Shown: piece by piece, positions 56,929-64,000 of the stretch
How the letters are laid out: each line of letters begins with the position of its first letter
Position numbering within the stretch: the first letter of the stretch is position 1
Origin: Takifugu bimaculatus
Lineage: Eukaryota; Chordata; Actinopteri; Tetraodontiformes; Tetraodontidae
DNA: 64,000 nucleotides
NCBI GenBank assembly: GCA_004026145.2
Contig: CP034986.1
Location: 13,751,804 to 13,815,803 of the forward strand
Direction: 5' to 3'
Notes under the pieces: generated by a model
The model's input: only the letters and a program-made list of their open reading frames with translations
What the model was told of the DNA's origin: nothing
Databases searched by the model: none
Position numbers and translations under genes: made by a program

Positions 56929-57034
56929 GGAGGGAGAGAGAGAGACGGAGAGAGAGGGAGAGAGAGCGAGGGAGAGAGAGAGAGGGAGAGGGAGAGAGAG
57001 AGGGAGAGAGAGGGAGGGAGAGAGAGAGGGAGAG
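56929..57034. repeat. (GA)n/(GGGA)n purine tract
   Basis: About 105 bp of almost pure GA and GGGA units. It explains the Glu-Arg open frames. Long mirror-symmetric purine tracts can form triplex DNA. Confidence 0.95.
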
Positions 57035-57139
57035 TGCCAGTGTGGCCTGTGTTGATTAATTGGAGTGTTCAGCAGCAGTGATAGCTCTACCCCTCAGAGA
57101 CAAAATACTGTCTTACACTCCACCTTAACCTCTACCAGG

Positions 57140-57158
57140 CACACACACACACACACAC

Positions 57159-57203
<45 letters not shown>
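57140..57203. repeat. (CA)n microsatellite
   Basis: About 31 CA units with one CTAA interruption near 57158. Confidence 0.97.
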
Positions 57204-57204
<1 letters not shown>

Positions 57205-57288
57205 CACACACTTCGGTCTGTGCAGCTATCAGCATACTGTGCTGATTTCCAGTCTTTTCCAGGCAAACTTTACTTCATACCTCAGCCA

Positions 57289-57289
<1 letters not shown>

Positions 57290-57320
<31 letters not shown>
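57290..57320. repeat. (CA)n microsatellite
   Basis: About 15 pure CA units. Confidence 0.97.
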
Positions 57321-57323
<3 letters not shown>

Positions 57324-57464
57324 GGCGCCGGCTCGCGCGCCATCCCACACACACCCTAGCCTGACCAAGAGCTGCAAGTTTTATGCACCTTTAAGGCAGC
57401 CGCAGGAGCAGCCATATTTCTGCTGGTCTGCAAGGTGACTCCACGCAGCAGGAAAAGAGGAGGA

Positions 57465-57529
57465 GCGAGGAGGAGAAAGAACAAGCGAGGAGGAGAAAGA
57501 ACAAGCGAGGAGGAGAAAGAACAAGCGAG
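57465..57529. repeat. 20-bp tandem repeat (3.25 copies)
   Basis: GCGAGGAGGAGAAAGAACAA repeats exactly, with a period of 20 bp. Confidence 0.95.
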
Positions 57530-59596
57530 TCTCCACCTGTGGTCGCGGTGTTGTTCCACACTAACTGACCCACAATCCCTCACTATTGCCCTTTCCTTTG
57601 TCTGGCACTCGGCTCCTTATCTGTCCTTTGAGACTTTCCATCTCGATGTTCGGCTTTGTCTCCCCACTCTGTCGAACACGCGCGCTCTCCTTGTCGCACG
57701 CTCCTCCACCTTTTCTCCCTCTCCCCTGCGCTTTATTCCCTCCTTCCCCGGTCAGCTGTCATGGCTGCCACTTCCTCGCGCCCACTCATTTATTACAGGT
57801 CACCGTAGCAGAGGGGACCGTTTAAAAAGGACAACATGCTCCATCTGAAACCGCCCGCAGCCTCAACCGCGGCTGATTTGCGAACATGCAAAAGAAACCT
57901 CCGTGACCTTTGTGAGCCAACACACACCGAAAAATAATAATAAACCAAAGTGCCACAACAAAATAAGCCTTGTTGTCATTTCACCATCTTCCCTCCTTAT
58001 GAGCGGAATGTTGGAAACATTTTCCTTGAGGCAGCGTAAGAGTTAACTCTAAGGCCATTTGGGGGGGATTACAGAAATTGAAGGGATTTCTGCTTACTTA
58101 AGTCTAAAGGCATTAAAGCGGATAAGTAATTACAAACGATATTGAAATTAGCATAATTTTCTACAGTTTAGCACAGAAACTGTTGCCAAAACCGTTTTTT
58201 TTTTTTTTACATTTGACGCTCGCTGACGTCGAATGAACACACATGACGCGTGGAGACGGGCGGCCGCCAACAAAACTTCGCTTTCCACTCCTAAAAATGA
58301 GCACGTTTCCGCGACTCAAACAGATTCAACCCTGGAGTACTAGCTTAGCACAAACCTAACGCTTCTGCCGTGGCTCTGAACTGGCATACTTCACCTTTCT
58401 CACATGTACAGCTTAATTTCAGTATTATACTGTTTGGTATATCGCCCCTCCCCCACCCTTTTCTGTTCACAACTTAATTAAAAGGCCTTCTGCCTCTGTA
58501 ACGCACATGGAGCCCTGACATAGTGCCTGTCAGATTAAGGCCCTGATTATGGCAGGTGTCACATACAAGCCTTGGGAGAGTAAATATCTGTAATTTGTGC
58601 TACAATTAAGCAGATTAGCTACTCTGAATATTTTAGCAGGGATTAGCTCACACACAACAGGCCAGGCATGCACGCTGGCAGGGAGTCTCGCTTAGCCACA
58701 TTTTTTACAGCCATAAGGAGCAACCTTGAAACAAGTGCGTCGTTGTGTAAAGGTGTGCGTCCAGGGATGTTACACACGGAAGCGAGAGGAACAAATTTTA
58801 ATTCATACAAGATGGACTTGAATGGGTGCATCGAAATGCAAATGAGGGATTACAAATGTGTGATCGGCTTTCTATTCAAAGATTTTCCTTGAAAACGGCG
58901 GGCTTTGTCAAGGTTACAGAGGGGAAGACAGAAAAAAATCTTTTGTGATTTTAATGCTCCCTATTGTGCTGCGCTGAGAGGGGAGACAGAGAGGAAAAGG
59001 AAGCAGAGTCAGGGACGGTGAAAGATGCCGGAAGAAAGACCTGGCTGTCAGTGAAAGAGTCAACGCTACTTCTGCTTTGTAAAGAGCTACTGCCAATCAA
59101 CGTCTCCTCGTCCTCTTCTTCCTCCTCTTCTTCACCGCTTTAGCCTTTTTTGGCTTTGTGGCTCATAATGCTACAGTAATGGGTCTAGGTTTCTTTATCA
59201 AAGGCTATGCATGATGAGAAAATTGGGCTGTGTTGCAACCTCTGGGTGCACATCTACTATATATGGACATGTACTTGAGGGGGGGAAAACTGCAAAACAT
59301 GCTAAGATGTTGGTGTTTGCTAGCATGTTAGCCATAACTGTTTATGTTGACCTCAAGATTCAGACCTACCTGCTGTCCTCTCGGGTCAAACTGACCCCGT
59401 CTGTCCTGGTTATAAAGCACGAGTAATGAAAAAAAGCTGTGAACTTGTTTTTAACATCTCCTCATATATGTTGCATTCGTGTTTTGTAATATATGGTAAT
59501 TTGTAATAACCTAATTTGCATGGAATTAAAAAATATTGAGCAAACAGGAAGATCAGAAGTTGCGATGAAATCGGGTTGTCACATCCGAGCATGGAA

Positions 59597-59598
<2 letters not shown>
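57530..59598. other. Non-coding stretch with one strong regulatory-looking island
   Basis: No gene recognised. Pyrimidine-rich at 57.57-57.77 kb. One island is listed at 58460-58720. Confidence 0.5.
58460..58720. promoter_or_regulatory. Homeodomain-site-rich island
   Basis: ACAACTTAATTAAAAGG, CAGATTAAGGCC, CTGATTATGGCAGGTGTCAC (CAGGTG E-box 58553-58558), GTAAATATCTGTAATTTG and CTACAATTAAGCAGATTAGC occur close together. The GATTAGCT word recurs at 58613 and 58641, the second within GGATTAG, an Otx/Pitx-type TAATCC site on the minus strand. Repeat-free and enhancer-like. Conservation is untested. Confidence 0.32.

Positions 59599-59666
<68 letters not shown>
59599..59666. repeat. (GT)n microsatellite
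   Basis: About 34 pure GT units. Confidence 0.97.
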
Positions 59667-59670
<4 letters not shown>

Positions 59671-59749
59671 GTGGCTGGGAAGACCCCAAATTCTATAAAT
59701 TTTAAGAAAACACACATAAAAAAAACAAGAGGAAGGTTCAGGCAGTAGC

Positions 59750-60390
59750 CTGATTATTTATAGTCATTAAATAATAAATCAACACATGATTTTTTTATGT
59801 TGCAGGTCAATAATTGTCAGTCAAATGGCCGCTGGTCTGTCGCATTAATGCTGCACTCTGCACTCTCAGGCAGATGACAGATTAATTTAAACATAAAAAT
59901 AAAAGAGCGACAAACAGATACTGGGTTACTATGGTAATATCATCTCATTTACACAAAATTACTAATTAATTTGAAGCGACTTTTTTTTTAAAATGTTTGT
60001 CCTTTTACATTCCATGAGCTGATTAAACTGCATTTATCAAATTACAACCACAACGTTTATTAATCTTAATTTCTTAAATGTGTTTAAACTTGTCATCTTT
60101 GACGGCAGCATTAATTTCTTAAATCTGCTTTTAATCTGTCCCACACTCTCCATAATTGTCCCTCACATTACGTATAAAGAGCAGTTACTTCAAACAGCCC
60201 TGCGTCTTCCTGCTCAATTATGGATTAATTGCCATTTATCATTGGATGTGCAGTCAACTCACATTTCCAGGAATAAAAAATACACCCACTTTAAAAACAA
60301 ATGCATCCCGACACTTATCAACACACTGACGATTGTTGTTCTAGAAAAACATGCAGCAGAAATTAGCATCAAAATTCCCTCTCTTTAGTG
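59750..60390. promoter_or_regulatory. Long AT-rich island resembling a conserved non-coding element
   Basis: Over 600 bp without simple repeats and with an unusually high density of TAAT/ATTA cores: GATTATTTATAGTCATTAAATAA, GTCAATAATTGTCAG, TACTAATTAATTTG, GATTAAACTGCATTTATC, TATTAATCTTAATTTC, GCATTAATTTC, CATAATTGTCC and TATGGATTAATTGCC (a TAATCC-type and TAATTG pair). CATCTTTGACGG is TCF-like. A 102-codon open frame crosses it without a domain. This is the best single enhancer-like candidate here by texture. Confidence 0.33.
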
Positions 60391-60419
60391 GCACGCACAC
60401 ACACACACACACACACACA
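60391..60419. repeat. (CA)n microsatellite
   Basis: About 12 CA units preceded by GCACG. Confidence 0.95.
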
Positions 60420-60613
60420 GAGCGCCCACAGCATGTTGTCTGTGGAACAAACTGGGTGTCATCATTAAAGGAGCGCTAAAATTAGCTGCCTTCTCCCTGT
60501 GTGAAGAGAAGGATGGACAGAGGAGAGGAAATAAAATAAAAGCCGTTAAAGGTGGAAAGAAAAGTTGAGCCGGTGAAAGGTGATGCAGGGGAATAAAGTG
60601 GAAAATGCCATGG

Positions 60614-60616
<3 letters not shown>

Positions 60617-60706
<90 letters not shown>
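60617..60706. repeat. (GT)n microsatellite, longest in the window
   Basis: About 45 uninterrupted GT units (90 bp). Confidence 0.97.
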
Positions 60707-60708
<2 letters not shown>

Positions 60709-60868
60709 GAACCCTCTCAGGATGGAGGCATTTGTCTCTGAGTGGAATTACAAGTGGCGGGCCAAACAAACCCTCCAGTGGTCTAGAAGAAACAGAACAG
60801 GAAGAGAGCGAAATAAAAAAGATTTCTCTCTCTTTCCTGTCCTTTCTTGTTCTCCACTCACTCGCCCT

Positions 60869-60904
60869 GTGTGCGCGCGTGCATGCGTGTGTGTGTGTGT
60901 GTGT
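60869..60904. repeat. Alternating purine-pyrimidine tract with GC and GT units
   Basis: GTGTGCGCGCGTGCATGCG followed by (GT)n. The alternation includes CGCGCG, which favours left-handed Z-DNA. Confidence 0.85.
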
Positions 60905-61287
60905 TTTGTCACACTTGAAACAAAAAAAGCAGAAAATGGCCATAATTTAAGTTCGATCGGGACACTTGAAGGCCCTCTGGAGATAGCAGCGTTCGAGATT
61001 TGGCGGCATCTAGTGTTGAGAATTCTGGGAATGCCCTTTCACCTGTAAAAACCACGACTCTGTGTGCGTGTTCAATAGAAACAGCCAGTAGAGAAAGAAA
61101 CGAGAAGCGTGGGCTGAGAGAATCTCGGCGCTTGGGAGCTCTTTTTCTGTGTGGGAGTGAGATCTCAGTCCTCCTGAAAGGGGACATCTGTGCCAGGCTT
61201 CCATGCCTCCTGACCAGTAACTCAGACTGGGAGCTGGCACCGGACGCACTGCTCATCATTAGGTGGCAAAAGCAGTGGGGGTGATGT

Positions 61288-61331
61288 GGGGGAGGGGAGG
61301 GGAGGGGAGGGGAGGGGAGGGGAGGGGGGGG
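61288..61331 (+). repeat. (GGGGA)n array with G-quadruplex pattern
   Basis: Seven G-tracts of four to eight G separated by single A. This meets the G3+N1-7 pattern for an intramolecular G-quadruplex several times over. Single-nucleotide loops and tracts of at least four G predict a very stable structure. Confidence 0.9.
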
Positions 61332-61703
61332 TTGCTGGTTGAGAAAGTCTGTCCTGCCAAGCGCGCTTGGTGCCAGGGACGGAGGGGGGCTAAGAACCTT
61401 CAGGGATGATTACACAGGCCAATAAATCTGCTGTTTTGCACCCAGGCCTCGAATGTTTCCCCCCCCCCCATGCTGAGCAGTTGTGACTCCGCATGTCAAT
61501 ATTTGTGCCGTTCCCAAATCGGGATGAACAGAAGCTTCTCTGTACAGCCGACGGCCAACAAAAGTCAGAATACGGGCTCGTGACGTGGCCCCGTCTCCCT
61601 CCCCAGAGGCCCCCGAGACAGCATCATCTTTGTTTGGCACGGCGCTAATCAGAGATGCGGTCTGGGGAGGGCCGCTACACTCTCAGGCCATGGTGTTCCA
61701 TCA

Positions 61704-61734
61704 CCCCCCCCCCCACACACACACACACACACAC
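61704..61734. repeat. Poly-C followed by (CA)n
   Basis: About eleven C followed by about ten CA units. Confidence 0.95.
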
Positions 61735-62037
61735 GGATCGTAGCATCCCCTCGTGGCCCGCTGGGAACGTCCAGCTGTGACAAAGTGAACAAATATCAGC
61801 CCACACCTCAATGTCACCCTCGCCAGATCGCAGTCGCTATTCTTTTTGTGGCAACGGCCATATGCAACCCGCCCCCCCCCACCACCACCACCCAACCCGG
61901 ACATGATCCACATATCTATCGGCTCGTCAGAAATGATCGCGGAGCGTCTGACGCGCGTCCAGCCCGAGCCTGGCACGGGCAGATAGCGAGTTATGATAGC
62001 AATGTTGACTAATTTAGAGCAAGATTGAATTCCTTCA

Positions 62038-62052
62038 CCCCCCCCCCCCCCC
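62038..62052. repeat. Poly-C run (15 nt)
   Basis: An uninterrupted C run. Confidence 0.9.
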
Positions 62053-62311
62053 ACTCATCTCTCATGTTGTCAAATAAAGGCTCAACAGTCTAGACTGATG
62101 CTATCGGAGAGGGGGAAAAAAGGAGCTTAATTAGCTTGTAATAAATCCTCATTTCCGTCAGTCTTCTCCAAAGCCTCAGGCAGTTCGATGCTGTGCCAGC
62201 TGACAGACGCCCAGTAATTTGATAGTGGCATTCAGCGGGTTTCCCTCTGGCCGTCCCCTCTCTCCCCGAGGCCATTTCACAGGAGAGTACGTCTTTAAAT
62301 GTCACCCCCCC

Positions 62312-62335
62312 ACCACACACACACACATACACACC
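62312..62335. repeat. (CA)n microsatellite
   Basis: About eleven CA units with one ATAC interruption. Confidence 0.9.
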
Positions 62336-62500
62336 TAGAGATCCACATGTGGACGCAGCCGTTGGAACACACACGCAAGCTGAAAGGTTTCAGGCGGATG
62401 CAGAGAATAAAGGACGGTCAAGCTAAAGGTGCTAACATTTCTAAAGTGTTATTTAGCTGTTTCTACCATAAAGGACACACATACACACTCACACTCTCTC

Positions 62501-62523
62501 CCACACACACACACACACACACA
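62501..62523. repeat. (CA)n microsatellite
   Basis: About eleven CA units. Confidence 0.95.
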
Positions 62524-64000
62524 AAAGACACAGACCTTCTGCCATGCTCTCTGGAGGAATTCAATATCACTCTCTTCCTTTTTTACCCTCCAAAGACGAT
62601 AAAATATGAACCTGCGAACCTGAGCTGAACCTAATCTGGGCCGAACCTGGGAGGAAAACAGTGGTCGCCGCCAGAATTGTGCACGTTTACGTTGAAAATG
62701 TGACAGGTGAAAGGTTTGTTGACACGGGGCCCGTTTTCATTTGTCCCTCGTGTGGCGCAGACATGACTCAGCAAAGATGCGTGTAATCTGCGTTCGCGTC
62801 ACTAGGAGCCGACTCTTGCACCCCAGGCCACTGAGGTCAGAAAGATCTGCTGAAGGCTTCATTTCCTCCAGGTACCTTAACGTCATGAGCATTAACATGA
62901 GGCGTCCGCAGCCAGAGCTCACGTATGTTCCATTTCTGATTGCAGACGTGAGCATCGCCTTGACCTTCTTGGTCCACAGGTGCTTTTGAACAAACCTGCC
63001 ATCAGCCATGTGCATAAATCACCTCCACTAGGCGTAGCCCGGACCGCCGGGGCAGAAACCCGCATGGCAGATATGGACGGGAGTGGATGTGTGTGGAATT
63101 AATAAAGCAGCGAGGGTGTCCGTGCATTCATTCAGCCCGTTTCATAAAATCCTTTCACCCAAAATATGGGCAGTTTGAATTTAAGATGCTCGTAAACCAA
63201 AAGACGGGAAAACCTGGAGCCTGTTGTGTTCATCCAACGCCTCCCACTTGATGCCTTTAATTTTTAATATTTCCCCAAATTTGGAAGAAATTTTACACGA
63301 GCGATCGATTCAGAACAGTCCCTGAGCTCCAAACCTAACAGAAGACCAGATCGTGGTAAAGTCTTCTCTCATCAATGAGGAGGAGCTTGGAGCAAATTCT
63401 GCAAAAAGTTCGACATCAAACAAGCTTCCAATGGTCTGAACTGGTCGCGGACAGACTTGCACCCCGGTGATTCTGGAGCAAAAACACAGCAAAACTGTCT
63501 ACAAATAACCTCCAGGGGGGGCAGAAGAATGTCTGCGTGCAACACGTCAATAAACGTAGAGTTGCCCTCGCAATAAACTGGTGATCGATTAGCATGAACG
63601 CATCAGAGGTGTTTACTGGGAACGTTGCAAAAAGATTAAAGTGATTTTCATCCAGGGACTGACACCACAGGGGTCCTTCTGATGAAAGGGAGATGTTTCC
63701 CCCACTGGCTGCAAAGCCCTCAGTGGATCGGCTACATTTGAATTATTCAAAGACACCAAGGAATCAGAACCGCGCCACTGGTGCAACCGAGCTCAACTCG
63801 GATAAAGCGGCGGTCCTCGATCTGTCACTGCGCTGGAGGCACTTCAGCCAAAACGGTGGCGCATTCACTCATATTTGGGCTGAAGCCCCTGTCTTTGCAG
63901 GGACTTCTGAGAGCCGGTTGGCGCTGGAGCTCAGTCAGAGGAGAAATCAAACCAGTGCGTAATGGGCGGATAACTGCAAACATGCGTTCGGGACGCTCTG

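Larger units (their letters stand above)
60905..64000. other. Non-coding stretch, no gene recognised
   Basis: Contains a G-rich array (61288-61331), poly-C and CA runs (61704-61734, 62038-62052, 62312-62335 and 62501-62523) and overlapping open frames with no domain. The last kilobase shows nothing specific. Confidence 0.55.

Noticed and set aside
60605..61048. 147-codon open frame and its neighbours on both strands
   Set aside because: They run through the 90-bp (GT)n array and are low-complexity artefacts.

Overview
This window reads as nuclear DNA of a ray-finned (teleost, probably percomorph) fish. The evidence is the very high density of (CA)n/(GT)n microsatellites and long G or C homopolymers, several dispersed repeats typical of fish genomes, and degenerate L2-type LINE reverse transcriptase. 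There is no operon structure, no dense coding and no bacterial-type gene. Nearly all open frames are short, overlap on both strands, and often run through microsatellites. I found no protein-coding gene, tRNA, rRNA or known microRNA that I would defend with confidence, so this looks like a gene desert, or long introns, with transposon debris and possible regulatory islands.

Layout. 1-9.1 kb: unique sequence with two possible conserved-type islands (455-610, 7195-7430), a (CT)n/(CA)n tract and poly-G runs. 9.1-10.4 kb: four CA/GT microsatellites. 10.4-15.4 kb: unique, partly AT-rich sequence. 15.4-20.4 kb: the transposon-rich core. It holds a known-type fish repeat (15.49-15.69 kb), a degenerate minus-strand L2-like LINE (about 16.99-19.21 kb) that appears to be interrupted by a second, plus-strand L2-like LINE (about 18.02-18.99 kb), and a third repeat with an internal 90-bp tandem array (19.38-20.30 kb). 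20.4-34.3 kb: unique sequence, with one weak coding-exon candidate on the minus strand near 26.5-26.7 kb, a long (GT)n, and several homeodomain-site-rich islands. 34.300-34.857 kb: a clean solo LTR with a 5-bp target-site duplication. 34.9-64 kb: unique sequence with frequent microsatellites, perfect inverted repeats (39.75, 45.80 and 54.09 kb), a MITE-like remnant (about 49.1-49.3 kb), a G-quadruplex-type array (61.29 kb), and the best regulatory-looking islands (48.8, 53.5, 55.5, 58.5 and 59.8-60.4 kb).

If the window has a job, the most likely one is long-range regulation of a developmental gene outside it: AT-rich islands with paired TAAT/ATTA sites, E-boxes, TCF-like repeats, an everted nuclear-receptor-type repeat and CTCF-like motifs. 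This is inference from motif texture. Cross-species alignment, which I could not run, would decide it. I see no convincing new multi-gene system.
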